A stretch of DNA of 27,055 nt from CBDHDN01 sp965261585 (lineage in GTDB: Bacteria > Pseudomonadota > Alphaproteobacteria > UBA6615): positions 1-27,055 of the forward strand of contig CBDHDN010000027.1 in NCBI GenBank assembly GCA_965261585.1. Direction: 5' to 3'. Shown here piece after piece: positions 1 through 8,172 of this stretch (position 1 is the stretch's first letter; each line of letters starts with the position of its first letter). The notes below the pieces were generated by a model. It ran no database searches, had not been told where the DNA came from, and worked only from the letters and a program-made list of their open reading frames with translations. The position numbers and the translations under genes were made by a program.

Positions 1-97
1 CCGGTCCCAGTTCAGGCACCTGAGGCGGCTGCGGCGAGCGAGCCACTTCCGCCAGATGCGGACGACTTGGTAGCGGAACCAACCGAGACGTTTGCCC
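1..97. other. Unassigned edge segment before the trmFO fragment
   Basis: No gene can be assigned. One plus-strand frame is open from base 1 and reads as a Pro/Ala/Glu/Asp-rich stretch (for example EAAAASEPLPPDADDLVAEP) that could be the low-complexity tail or linker of a truncated protein. It runs out of frame into the trmFO-like fragment, so the join near base 95 looks like a rearrangement junction. The segment is too short to name. Confidence 0.3.
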
Positions 98-217
98 GCC
101 GAGGGCGGCGTGCCGGTCGTCCTGCACGAGATGCGGCCGACCCGGTCGACCGCGGCCCATCGCACCGATCGCCTGGCCGAGCTCGTCTGCTCCAACTCAT
201 TCCGCTCGGACGATGCG
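98..217 (+). pseudogene. trmFO: trmFO fragment (N-terminal FAD-binding region)
   Basis: About 40 codons match the N-terminal region of TrmFO, the folate- and FAD-dependent methyltransferase that makes m5U54 in tRNA. The segments GVPVVLHEMRP and AELVCSNSFRSDDA are the highly conserved part just after the FAD-binding glycine motif. The preceding N-terminal glycine motif is absent, and after the DDA triplet the frame continues directly into transposase sequence, so the remaining 90 percent of the enzyme is missing. It is a non-functional piece. The match rests on recognition of this conserved block, not on a search. Whether an intact trmFO exists elsewhere cannot be seen here. Confidence 0.8.
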
Positions 218-673
218 GCCTACTTCGGGCGCGATCACGAATATGTCCGCCACGGTACGATCAGCCTGCTCGCCGGCATCGATCTGCTGACCGGCAAGGT
301 TCACACCGGCGTCGAGGATCGCCATCGCTCGCGCGAGTTCGTCGCGTTTCTCAAACGCCTCGACGCGGCCTATCCACCGAGCACCGCGATCACGCTGATC
401 CTCGACAATCACTCCGCGCATATCTCCAAGGAAACCCGAGGCTGGCTCGCCGACCAGCGAGAGGGCCGCTTCAGTTTCGTCTTCACTCCCAAGCACGGCT
501 CCTGGCTCAACCTCATCGAGGGCTTCTTCTCCAAGCTCGCTCGCTCGGTGCTCCGGCACATCCGCGTCGCCTCCAAGCAGGAACTCAAGGACCGCATCAT
601 CGCCGCCATCGACGACATCAACCGACGTCCCGTCGTCCACACCTGGTCCTACAAACTAAACGAGGCCGCCTGA
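218..673 (+). pseudogene. IS630-family transposase, 3' fragment fused in frame to trmFO
   Basis: This is the C-terminal part of an IS630-type DDE transposase. The second catalytic Asp is seen in LILDNHSAH and the catalytic Glu in SWLNLIEGFFSKLARS, followed by the conserved IRVASKQELKDRI tail. The N-terminal helix-turn-helix region and the first catalytic Asp are missing, so it cannot be active. The frame is shared with the upstream trmFO piece, giving a continuous 193-codon chimeric frame from TTG 92 to the stop at 673. The likely outer end of the element is the TA at 702-703, in the context aactagtt. The left half of the element is not present. It is unrelated in sequence group to the complete IS630 at 15960-17013. 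Confidence 0.82.
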
Positions 674-840
674 TATGATTCGATCCTCGGAAACACTGAA
701 CTAGTTCCTTGCTTGCCACAGATAAGGCCGCCGGCCGGGCAAATGCAATGCGCACGAAGCGCCGGTGTCGCATTGACCTGATGCCGGCCGCCGTGCGATT
801 CTGGTGCAGGGATCCATCAATCGATAGGAGGATCGGTCCG

Positions 841-1659
841 ATGTTGCGCAGGTGCCTGGGAATTCTCGCCGCGGCCCTGCCGCTGACCCTGGCGCCGCTG
901 TTCGGCGCCCAGGCGGCGCCGCAGGTGCTCGTCCTGGTGGCGACGGCGCAGCCTGTCGAGCTGACTTGCGCCAATGGTCAGTGCAGCGCCGAGTTCACGT
1001 CGCTCTGCCTGCAGGAGCACCGGGCGCAGCCGGCGAAGGGCACGCCGTACGCCGCCTTCAATACCGCCGCCGTCCATGTGATCGGTGAGCGCCACAACGG
1101 CTCGACCGTCACGCTGCCGCTGACCCCCGATCCGGCGTTCACTGCCGAGCGTGGCCACACCGCGGTCAAGGTCAGCGTGCCCGTGTCATGGCTGCACGAC
1201 CGCGACCTCGCCGCCGTGCACGTCAAGATGGACGACCTTGTGACGCTGCTGCCGGTTGCCGTTGCCGATGACCCGGCGCCGCTGACCGATGGCGATATCG
1301 AACTGGCGGCCGGCCCGCTGACCCGGACGGCGGCCTTCGTGCTCGACGGCCGCGCCGCCGAGGTCGATGCGGCCCGCCTGACTGCCGCGGCGATCAACGC
1401 CCTGGCGGCCCGCGGCAGCCGCCTCACGGCCGGCGACCGCGCCGCGCTGTGGGATACGGTGGTGGCCCCGCGCATCGACGCGGCGGGCGCCGGTGCCGCG
1501 CGCCCTGGTGCGACGCTGGCGCGCGAGACGTTCGCTCAGTGCAGCGCGTCCACCCTGGCCGGCCCGCTGCGCCTGCGCGAATGCCTGGGCGCGGCCCACG
1601 ACATGCTGATCGGCCCGGTCAACACCGCGTACTGGGACACCGTCAAGATTGGCAGCTAG
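841..1659 (+). CDS. Secreted hypothetical protein
   Basis: Unknown function, 272 residues. The ATG at 841 is chosen because AGGAGG lies at 826-831, nine bases upstream. The frame is also open further 5', but without a comparable site. Residues 1-22 form a signal peptide (MLRRC, hydrophobic core AAALPLTLAPL, then AQA before APQ), so the mature protein should be periplasmic. Three Cys cluster in the first part of the mature protein (LTCANGQCSAEF, SLCLQEH) and two lie near the C terminus (FAQCSAST, LRECLGAA), which suggests disulphides. I recognise no domain. It lies alone, convergent with uvrA, with a REP-type repeat array between them. Confidence 0.75.
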   Translation: MLRRCLGILAAALPLTLAPLFGAQAAPQVLVLVATAQPVELTCANGQCSAEFTSLCLQEHRAQPAKGTPYAAFNTAAVHVIGERHNGSTVTLPLTPDPAFTAERGHTAVKVSVPVSWLHDRDLAAVHVKMDDLVTLLPVAVADDPAPLTDGDIELAAGPLTRTAAFVLDGRAAEVDAARLTAAAINALAARGSRLTAGDRAALWDTVVAPRIDAAGAGAARPGATLARETFAQCSASTLAGPLRLRECLGAAHDMLIGPVNTAYWDTVKIGS

Positions 1660-1676
1660 GCGGCGCGCCGCCTGGG

Positions 1677-1705
1677 CCTCATGCTTCGACAGGCTCAGCA
1701 TGAGG
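1677..1705. repeat. REP-type palindrome, left flank of array
   Basis: A perfect 9-bp stem, CCTCATGCT (1677-1685) with AGCATGAGG (1697-1705), closes an 11-base loop TCGACAGGCTC. The loop core is the inverse of the core in the hairpin at 2006-2034, so the two hairpins face each other across the tandem array. It starts 18 bases after the stop of the secreted protein gene and may act as its terminator, although no T-run follows. Confidence 0.75.
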
Positions 1706-1732
1706 ATATTACGATAGGCTTTGGTGGTTCCG

Positions 1733-2026
1733 CCCCACCCTGAGCTTGTCGAGCCTCGCCTTGAGTTTGTCGAGCCTTACCCTGAGCTTGTCGAGCCTCA
1801 CCCTGGGCTTGTCGAGCCTCACCCTGGGCTTGTCGAGCCTCACCCTGGGCTTGTCGAGCCTCACCCTGGGCTTGTCGAGCCTCACCCTGGGCTTGTCGAG
1901 CCTCACCCTGGGCTTGTCGAGCCTCACCCTGGGCTTGTCGAGCCTCACCCTGGGCTTGTCGAGCCTCACCCTGGGCTTGTCGAGCCTCACCCTGGGCTTG
2001 TCGAGCCTCACCCTGAGCTTGTCGAA
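1733..2026. repeat. Tandem array of 14 half-REP units of 21 bp
   Basis: Fourteen consecutive 21-bp units, each of the form cctcaccctgggcttgtcga plus g. Units 1-3 and 14 are diverged (for example CTGAGCTTG in place of CTGGGCTTG), while units 4-13 are identical as read. The unit is one arm plus the loop of the hairpin at 2006-2034, so the array looks like a half-REP amplified by slippage or recombination. Because 21 is a multiple of 3, all frames stay open and give spurious heptapeptide-repeat ORFs. There are no unique spacers, so it is not a CRISPR array. It lies between convergent genes. Confidence 0.9.
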
Positions 2027-2034
2027 GGGTGAGG
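2006..2034. repeat. REP-type palindrome, right flank; candidate uvrA terminator
   Basis: A perfect 9-bp stem, CCTCACCCT (2006-2014) with AGGGTGAGG (2026-2034), around the 11-base loop GAGCTTGTCGA. It lies 50 bases past the uvrA stop on the minus strand and is the only full palindrome in the array. It could end uvrA transcription or protect the 3' end, but there is no T-run typical of an intrinsic terminator. Confidence 0.7.
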
Positions 2035-2084
2035 CCAGCACGGAGCTGTAGGAACTAGAGCCGGGCCGGTCACCCTCGCTGGCC

Positions 2085-4943
2085 CTACGACGCTCGTTTC
2101 CGCGTCTTTGCCCGCGCCGCGGGCAGGTAGGGGGCGAGGAACTGGCCGGTGTAGCTCTCCGCCACCTCGCAGATCTGCTCCGGCGTGCCGGCGGCGACGA
2201 TGCGGCCGCCCTTGTTGCCGCCTTCGGGGCCCAGGTCGATGATCCAGTCGGCGGTCTTGATGACCTCGAGATTGTGCTCGATGACGATGACCGTGTTGCC
2301 CTGGTCGACGAGGGCGTGGAGCACCTCCAGGAGCTTGCGCACGTCCTCGAAATGCAGGCCTGTCGTCGGCTCGTCGAGGATATAGAGCGTGCGCCCCGTG
2401 GCGCGCCGCGACAGCTCTTTCGACAGCTTCACGCGCTGCGCCTCACCGCCCGACAGCGTCGTCGCCGACTGGCCGACCTGGATATAGCCCAGGCCCACCT
2501 TATCCAGCATCAGCATCTTCTCGCGGATCGACGGCACCGCCTTGAACAACTCGGCGGCCTCCTCCACCGTCATGTCCAGCACGTCGGCGATCGAGTTGCC
2601 CTTGAACTTGATCTCCAGGGTCTCGCGGTTGTAGCGCTTGCCCTTGCACGAATCGCAGCGGACATAGACGTCCGGCAGGAAGTGCATCTCGATCTTCAGC
2701 ACGCCGTCGCCCGAGCACGCCTCGCAGCGCCCACCCTTGACGTTGAATGAGAAGCGGCCGGGCTTGTAGCCGCGCGCCTTGGCCTCGGGCAGGCCGGCGA
2801 ACCAGTCGCGGATCGGCGTGAACGCGCCGGTATAGGTCGCCGGGTTGGAGCGCGGCGTCCGGCCGATCGGCGACTGGTCGATGTCGATGACCTTGTCGAG
2901 CAGTTGCAGGCCTTCGATCGCATCGTGGTCGCCCGGCGTCAGGCGCGTGCCGTGCAGCTGCCGCGCCGCCGCGCGGTAAAGCGTATCGACGACCAGCGAC
3001 GACTTGCCGCCGCCGGACACGCCGGAGACGCAGACGAACGTGCCGAGCGGCAGGTCGACCTTGACGTTCTGCAGATTGTTGGCGCGGGCGCCGATCAGCC
3101 GCACCTGCCGCCGCTTCTGCGGCTTGCGGCGCGCCTGCGGCACCGGGATCTGCTTGAACCCGGTGAGGTATTGGGCGGTCAGGCTGTCCGCCGCCTGCAT
3201 CACCTTGGCCGGCTTGCCGGCGGCGACGACGTGGCCGCCATGGACGCCGGCACCCGGCCCCATGTCGACCAGGTAGTCGGCGCTGCGGATCGCCTCCTCG
3301 TCATGCTCGACGACGATGACCGTGTTGCCGAGGTCGCGCAGTCGCCGCAGCGTCTCCAGGAGCCGCGCGTTGTCGCGCTGGTGCAGGCCGATCGACGGCT
3401 CGTCGAGCACGTAGAGCACGCCGGTCAAGCCGGAGCCGATCTGTGAGGCGAGGCGGATCCGCTGACTCTCGCCGCCGCTGAGCGTGCCGGCGGCCCGGTT
3501 GAGGGTCAGGTAGTCGAGCCCGACATTGTTGAGGAAGCCGAGCCGTTCGTTGATCTCGCGCAGAATGCGCTCGGCGATCTCGCGCTGGGTGTCGGTCAGC
3601 TGCTCCGGCAGCGCCTGGAACCAGCGTCCGGCCTCGTCGATCGACATCGCCGTGACCTGGCTCACATGCAGCCCGCCGAGCTTGACGGCGAGCGCTTCCG
3701 GCTTCAGACGGGCGCCGTCGCAGGCCTCGCAGACGGATGTCGTCTGATACTTGGCCATTTCCTCGCGCACCCACTGGCTGTCGGTCTCGCGATAGCGCCG
3801 CTCCATGTTGCGGACGACGCCCTCGAACGGCCGGTTGGTCTCGTAGGTGCGCAGGCCGTCGTCGTAGCGCATCGTGACAGGGGCCGTGCCGGTGCCGAAC
3901 AGCACGGCGTCGCGCACCTTGTCGTCGAGGTCGCGCCACGGCACCGTCGTCGACACCTTAAAGCGCCGGGCCAGGCTGTCCAGGGTCTGCATGTAGTACT
4001 GGCTGGTCGAATTGGCCCACGGCGCGATGGCGCCCTCGCGCAGGCTGAGGCTCGGCTCCGGCACCACCAGCTCGGGGTCGATGACGACCTTGGTGCCGAG
4101 GCCGTCGCAGGCCGGACAGGCGCCGAACGGGTTGTTGAACGAGAACAGCCGGGGTTCGATCTCCTCGATCGTGAATCCGGAAACCGGACAGGCGAACTTG
4201 GCGGAGAAGATCGTCTGGTCGCCGGTGTCCGCGTCCTCGGCAATCGCCAGGCCGTCGGCCAGGTCGAGCGCCGTCTCGATCGAATCGGCCAGCCGCGTCT
4301 CCAGATCGGGGCGCACGACCAGGCGGTCGACGACGACCTCGATGGTATGCTTGCGCTTCTTGTCGAGCACCGGCGCGTCCTCGATCTGGTGGATCGTGCC
4401 GTCGATCTTGACCCGTTGGAAGCCGCGCTTCTGCAGCTCGGTCAACTCGCGCCGGTACTCGCCCTTGCGGCCGCGCACCATGGGTGCCAGCAGATAAAGC
4501 CGCGTGCCCTCGGCCATCGCCACGATCTTGTCGACCATCTGGCTGACCGTCTGGGACTCGATCGGCAGGCCGGTGGCCGGCGAGTAGGGCACCCCGACCC
4601 GCGCGAACAGCAGCCTGAGATAGTCGTAGATCTCGGTCACCGTGCCGACGGTGGAGCGCGGGTTGCGGCTCGTCGTCTTCTGCTCGATGGAGATCGCCGG
4701 CGACAGGCCCTCGATCGAGTCGACGTCGGGCTTCTGCATCAGCTCCAGGAACTGGCGCGCATAGGCCGACAGGCTCTCGACATAGCGGCGCTGGCCCTCG
4801 GCATAGATCGTATCGAAGGCGAGCGACGACTTGCCCGAGCCGGACAACCCGGTGATCACGACCAGGCTGTCGCGCGGCAGGGCGACATCGACATTCTGCA
4901 GGTTGTGCTCGCGCGCCCCGCGAACAACGATCTCGTGCTGCAT
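2085..4943 (-). CDS. uvrA: UvrABC excinuclease subunit A
   Basis: UvrA, 952 residues, the usual length. It is the damage-sensing ATPase of nucleotide excision repair, acting as a dimer with UvrB in the cytoplasm. Both ABC ATPase modules are intact. Walker A GLSGSGKSS is at about 32-40 and signature LSGGESQR near 486. The second Walker A, GVSGGGKSS, is near 641 with signature LSGGEAQR near 829. The C-terminal zinc module is complete (CEAC and CDSCKGKRYNRETLEI). The first zinc module has CPVSG in place of CPxCG, so one of its four Cys is Ser; I believe this is common in alphaproteobacteria. The ATG at 4943 gives the standard MQHEIVVRGAREHNLQNV start. It is divergent from ssb across 261 bp, where I see no clear alphaproteobacterial LexA box. 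Confidence 0.98.
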   Translation of the reverse strand: MQHEIVVRGAREHNLQNVDVALPRDSLVVITGLSGSGKSSLAFDTIYAEGQRRYVESLSAYARQFLELMQKPDVDSIEGLSPAISIEQKTTSRNPRSTVGTVTEIYDYLRLLFARVGVPYSPATGLPIESQTVSQMVDKIVAMAEGTRLYLLAPMVRGRKGEYRRELTELQKRGFQRVKIDGTIHQIEDAPVLDKKRKHTIEVVVDRLVVRPDLETRLADSIETALDLADGLAIAEDADTGDQTIFSAKFACPVSGFTIEEIEPRLFSFNNPFGACPACDGLGTKVVIDPELVVPEPSLSLREGAIAPWANSTSQYYMQTLDSLARRFKVSTTVPWRDLDDKVRDAVLFGTGTAPVTMRYDDGLRTYETNRPFEGVVRNMERRYRETDSQWVREEMAKYQTTSVCEACDGARLKPEALAVKLGGLHVSQVTAMSIDEAGRWFQALPEQLTDTQREIAERILREINERLGFLNNVGLDYLTLNRAAGTLSGGESQRIRLASQIGSGLTGVLYVLDEPSIGLHQRDNARLLETLRRLRDLGNTVIVVEHDEEAIRSADYLVDMGPGAGVHGGHVVAAGKPAKVMQAADSLTAQYLTGFKQIPVPQARRKPQKRRQVRLIGARANNLQNVKVDLPLGTFVCVSGVSGGGKSSLVVDTLYRAAARQLHGTRLTPGDHDAIEGLQLLDKVIDIDQSPIGRTPRSNPATYTGAFTPIRDWFAGLPEAKARGYKPGRFSFNVKGGRCEACSGDGVLKIEMHFLPDVYVRCDSCKGKRYNRETLEIKFKGNSIADVLDMTVEEAAELFKAVPSIREKMLMLDKVGLGYIQVGQSATTLSGGEAQRVKLSKELSRRATGRTLYILDEPTTGLHFEDVRKLLEVLHALVDQGNTVIVIEHNLEVIKTADWIIDLGPEGGNKGGRIVAAGTPEQICEVAESYTGQFLAPYLPAARAKTRKRAS

Positions 4944-5204
4944 GGACTCTTAAATTGGGTCTTGGCGGCGATCCGGCAACGCCCCCGCGACCCCAGCAAA
5001 TAGCACGGGCGGCGCCGCCGGGCGAGTCGTTGCGTGACGCCGGCGGCTCGCAGCTGACGGCCGGCTGCCATTCTCGGCGCCCGTAGGCCTCCGCGCCCGT
5101 GGGCCTCAGCACCCGCGGGCCGTGGTGCGACCATGAGCGTCCGGTTGGCTGGGTCGGTGAATTGTGTCAGGCTCCGGGGCAACAACGAGCGGGGAGAGCG
5201 CGCC

Positions 5205-5666
5205 ATGGCGGGCAGTGTCAACAAGGTCATCCTGATCGGCAATCTGGGTCGCGACCCGGAGGTCCGCAGCATGCAGAGCGGCGACAAGGTCGTGAACATG
5301 TCCGTCGCCACATCCGAGCGTTGGAAGGACCGCAACTCGGGCGAGATGCAGGAGCGCACGGAATGGCATCGCGTCGCCATCTTCGATCAGCAGCTCGTCG
5401 ACGTCGCCGAACGCTTCCTGCGCAAGGGCCGCAAGGTCTATCTGGAAGGCCAACTTCAAACCCGTAAATGGACCGACCAGCAGGGGCAGGAACGCTATAC
5501 GACCGAGGTCGTGCTCAGCCGCTTCCGCAGCACCCTCGTGCTGCTCGACTCGCGCGACGGCGGTGAGGGTGGCGGCTACGACCGCGAGGGCCCGCCGGCA
5601 AGCGCCCCGGCCGACCCGTCCGGCGGCAGCTCGGCCGACGACCTGGACGACGAGATCCCGTTCTAG
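5205..5666 (+). CDS. ssb: Single-stranded DNA-binding protein
   Basis: SSB, 153 residues, coats single-stranded DNA in replication, repair and recombination. The OB fold occupies roughly residues 1-110 (NKVILIGNLGRDPE, ERTEWHRVAIF, GRKVYLEGQLQTRKW). A Gly/Pro-rich linker follows, then the acidic partner-binding tip DDEIPF. The ATG at 5205 is chosen because it begins the canonical MAGSVNKVILIGNLG and follows GGGGAG at 5191-5196. An upstream ATG at 5133 in frame would add 24 atypical residues. The TAG stop shares its TA with the target site of a MITE: the last base, G, is the first base of the element, so the protein is unchanged by the insertion. Confidence 0.97.
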   Translation: MAGSVNKVILIGNLGRDPEVRSMQSGDKVVNMSVATSERWKDRNSGEMQERTEWHRVAIFDQQLVDVAERFLRKGRKVYLEGQLQTRKWTDQQGQERYTTEVVLSRFRSTLVLLDSRDGGEGGGYDREGPPASAPADPSGGSSADDLDDEIPF

Positions 5667-5770
5667 TGCACCAACTCAGTCAGAGCCGTCACAGTGGAAA
5701 CCTGATTCTGAATACAAAACAACGGGTTGCTCCAGCGCACGGTGAATCATTTGTCTGGATCGGTGCACTA
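5664..5770 (+). mobile_element. MITE-like element, copy 1 (at the ssb stop codon)
   Basis: A 103-bp element between duplicated TA dinucleotides (5664-5665 and 5769-5770). The ends are imperfect inverted repeats: 29 bp including TA with 20 matches, the first 9 (TAGTGCACC) perfect. It carries no transposase frame. Copies 2 (7557-7663) and 3 (11015-11121) differ from it by two and one bases. A TA target and a G right after it are typical of IS630/Tc1-mariner-type elements, so it is probably moved in trans by an IS630-family transposase. Its ends differ from those of the IS630 at 15960, so that element is not an obvious parent. Removing the element and one TA restores ttcTAGcc, a native TAG stop in a CTAG context. 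Confidence 0.88.
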
Positions 5771-5824
5771 GCCGGCCGCCGAGCCAGGGCCGGGGGCGAA
5801 GGCAACTGCGAGGCCGGCCCGCTG

Positions 5825-6619
5825 CTATCGCGGGCTGCCGTGCTCGCGAGCCAGTGTTTCCACCAAGCCGCGCAATACTGTTGCCGGCGGCGTGTTCGGC
5901 ACGGCGTAGCGCTTGATGTGCGCCTGTCCGGCGGCGTCGAGCCAGCGGAACGTGACGCTGCCGGCGTCGTCGACGCGCGCCCCTTCGCCGGCCTCGGCGA
6001 CGCGGCGGATCAGGCCGGCCACGACGGCGCCGGGGAACCTGCCGCTTAGGCGTTCGCCGGCGGGCGCCGCGGCGGTCCAGGTGAAGGCGCCATCGGCGCC
6101 GACGATCAGCTCGGTGGTCGGCGCGACCTGCCAGCCGCCGACATGGCGCATCCACAGGACGCGCCGTGGTGCGACCGTGCCGCCGTTGGCGGCGATGGCC
6201 ACTCGCGCCGCCGCGATGTTCGCGTCGGAGGCGACGGCGAGCGGCTGTGCGACTGCCTTGGCCCGGTTGTCCTCGACCCAGTTCAGCGCCAGAACATAGG
6301 CCTCGCCATCTTTCCAGATCAGGCCGTTGGGATGCACCATGAAGCGCTGCCCGGTCTCGTTGCTGCCCATGAGCGTCTGCTCAACACGCACCCAGTGGGC
6401 CTCCAGGTGCTTGCGCGCCTGGGCGCCGGGCTTCGTGTCGACGGTACCGAGCACACGGCCGACAATCACGAAGTTCGCCGCGCCCACCGGGCCGGCGAGC
6501 GTCGCTGCGACATCGTCGTTGGCAAGAGCGCCCGCACCGTGGAGGGCGGCCGCCAGCATGGCCGCGCATGACCAGGCGAGCCGCGATCGGGGGCGGGCTG
6601 TCATGCTCGACCTCGCCAT
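5825..6619 (-). CDS. Secreted hypothetical protein
   Basis: Unknown function, about 264 residues. Two starts are plausible: ATG at 6619 after an AGGAT-like site, and ATG at 6604 (MTARPRSRLAW) after GAGG. Either gives a signal peptide with the core AWSCAAMLAAALHGAGALA before NDDVAA, so the product should be periplasmic. The mature part has a region around FVIVGRVLGTVDTKPG and WVRVEQTLMGSNETGQRFMV that looks like a beta-rich fold, and a Trp-rich middle (VLWMRHVGGWQVAPTTELIV). I recognise no family. It lies downstream of the PEP-CTERM metalloprotease on the same strand, but a strong terminator hairpin separates them. A MITE lies 54 bp past its stop, between it and convergent ssb. Confidence 0.7.
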   Translation of the reverse strand: MARSSMTARPRSRLAWSCAAMLAAALHGAGALANDDVAATLAGPVGAANFVIVGRVLGTVDTKPGAQARKHLEAHWVRVEQTLMGSNETGQRFMVHPNGLIWKDGEAYVLALNWVEDNRAKAVAQPLAVASDANIAAARVAIAANGGTVAPRRVLWMRHVGGWQVAPTTELIVGADGAFTWTAAAPAGERLSGRFPGAVVAGLIRRVAEAGEGARVDDAGSVTFRWLDAAGQAHIKRYAVPNTPPATVLRGLVETLAREHGSPR

Positions 6620-6650
6620 GCGCTCATCCTGCAGCCGCGCGTGCCCGCAT

Positions 6651-6695
6651 GCCAACAAAACAGGTGGCGGCGGCCCACCGGGCCGCCGCCACCTG
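6651..6695 (-). terminator. Intrinsic terminator after the PEP-CTERM metalloprotease gene
   Basis: A perfect 15-bp inverted repeat (6661-6675 with 6681-6695, arm CAGGTGGCGGCGGCC, extendable by one C-G pair) with a very short loop. On the minus strand it is followed by TTTTGTT. It lies 26 bases past the stop of the metalloprotease gene and just before the next minus-strand gene, so it should end the former's transcript. Confidence 0.85.
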
Positions 6696-6721
6696 CACCT
6701 CGGGAGAGGAGGCGCGCCAAA

Positions 6722-7748
6722 TTAGGCGATCTTGCGGCGCCGTGCCGCCACGCCGACGCCGACCAGGCCGATGCCGAACAGTGCCAGCGTCGCCGGCTCG
6801 GGAATGGGTGTCGGGCTGGGGGTGTGATGGTAGGTCGTGCTGCAGTCGACGAACCCGCTGATCTGGCAGTTCGCCAGGATGTCGGCGTCGGTCCCATCGC
6901 GGCGCACGCCGGTGGCGATCGTCGGGCCCATCAGCGCGCTGGCCAGATTGAGGTGCGCGCCCGACGATAGGATCGTCGACCCGGCGTATGCCAGCGGCCC
7001 GGTCACGTCGATGTCGCCGTCGGTCGTCTCGGCCTGATAGGCCGTATTGGCGGAGCTCAGGCCGAGGGCGTGGCCGATCTCGTGCTTGGCAACGGACAGC
7101 AGGTCGACGGCCCCGGCTGCCGCGCCGAATGCGTTCGTGTGGATGCGGCCGATGTTCATCGTGCCACCACCCAAATCCACGTCGGTTTCAATCAGCGTGA
7201 GGTATTCCTCGTCCGCGTAGGGCGTCGGATCGAGGAACCAGAACGTGCTGTTGTCGCCGTCGAAGCGGATCGAGCCCTCGATCTCGCGATGGGGGGCGCC
7301 GCCCTGCGAGACGAGATTGTGCGTGGCTAGCGCACCCACCAGGTTGACCCAGCCGTAGTTGAGCGTGACGGTGAAGGTGTCGAGGATTGCCGACTCCCAC
7401 CAGTCCGCCGCGGCAGTGAAGATGTCCTGCAGCAGGCCGCCGCCCGCCGTCGTACCCGGTGCCGCTTGACCGACCGACGTCGTGCCCGGGATGGCGTTGC
7501 CCCGGCGTGATGTAGTTGCCGACGATCGTGATTGCGGATGCGGAGTGCGCGGTTGCTAGTGCACCGACTCAGTCAGAGTCGTCACAGTGGAAACCTGATT
7601 CTGAATACAAAACAACGGGTTGCTCCAGCGCACGGTGAATCATTTGTCTGGATCGGTGCACTAGGACCAGCGTCGCCGCAAGAGCCGTGCCCTGCAGCAG
7701 TTGCCGGCGGCGCGCGCCATGTGATCCGGGAGCAGTCTTTAGTGCCAT
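6722..7748 (-). pseudogene. PEP-CTERM matrixin-like metalloprotease, broken by a MITE and a frameshift
   Basis: Reconstructed, this encodes a secreted 306-residue metalloprotease-like protein. The start at 7748 follows GAGGAGA. The signal peptide (RRRQLLQGTALAATLVL) is cut by MITE copy 2. Removing the 103-bp element and one TA joins LVL to ATAHSASA in frame, whereas with the element present a TGA at 7569-7571 stops translation. A second lesion is one extra base in a four-C run at 7500-7503, which separates ITIVGNYITPG from the NAIPGTTS frame. The rest is intact: the zinc motif HEIGHALGLSS, then a C-terminal PEP-CTERM signal (PIPEPATLALFGIGLVGVGV, ending ARRRKIA) for exosortase-dependent sorting. 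The intact part can be read alone from a GTG at 7339, but would lack export. The family call is by motif; substrates are unknown. Confidence 0.85.
7557..7663 (+). mobile_element. MITE-like element, copy 2 (inside a signal peptide)
   Basis: Same 107-bp unit and orientation as copy 1, with TA duplications at 7557-7558 and 7662-7663. It differs from copy 1 at two positions (CCGACTC for CCAACTC and GAGTCG for GAGCCG). It is inserted in the hydrophobic core of the signal peptide of the metalloprotease gene. The insertion adds 105 bp, a multiple of three, so the frame is kept across it, but the element brings one in-frame TGA. The empty site was gcTAgg, again a CTAG. Confidence 0.88.
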
Positions 7749-8172
7749 TTCTCGTTCTCTCCTCACGTTGAACGACCCCGATTGGGACGCTCACCTGCAC
7801 CAACTGCGGTACGCAACCGATGTGCCAGGTAAGAATGTCGTTATTCATCAAGGACTTCGTGCCGTGGCCGGGTGCGGCCGTCTGGCCGGGTTGTAAGCGC
7901 CAGCGGCTCCCGCCGCGCCGGATCCGGCGCCATGAGGCCGTTCGTCGCGGTTTGGGCGTTGTGTGACCGTGTGGCGCTGTAAGCAAATCCGACACCGGCC
8001 GGGTGCCTGCCGGGGCGTCTTCAGTCGTGCCGATTCCGCATCCGCTGGGGTACTCGGCGGAGCCTGTGACGCCAGTTGTATCCGCCGCGCGGATCGACTA
8101 TTTTGCGGCGCATGAATCGTCCTCCGGACGACCCGGAACCGGCGCCGATTCTCGACCGACAGATAGGTCCCC
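7749..8172. other. Divergent intergenic region, 424 bp
   Basis: This region lies between the metalloprotease start (minus) and gyrA (plus) and should hold both promoters. I see the minus-strand ribosome binding site GAGGAGA next to 7748. I see no convincing coding frame, tRNA, riboswitch or strong palindrome in the rest. A short plus frame from ATG 8112 has no recognisable product and overlaps the gyrA start in another frame. Confidence 0.5.

Noticed and set aside
1733..2026. Possible CRISPR array
   Set aside because: The units are directly adjacent with no unique spacers and no cas genes are near.
1709..2051. Three overlapping frames of about 100 codons with heptapeptide repeats
   Set aside because: They are the tandem 21-bp repeat read in different frames; no start site, no natural composition, and non-coding repeat structure explains them.
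4944..5204. LexA box between uvrA and ssb
   Set aside because: No GTTC-N7-GTTC or GAAC-N7-GAAC pattern was seen by eye, so SOS control is not claimed.
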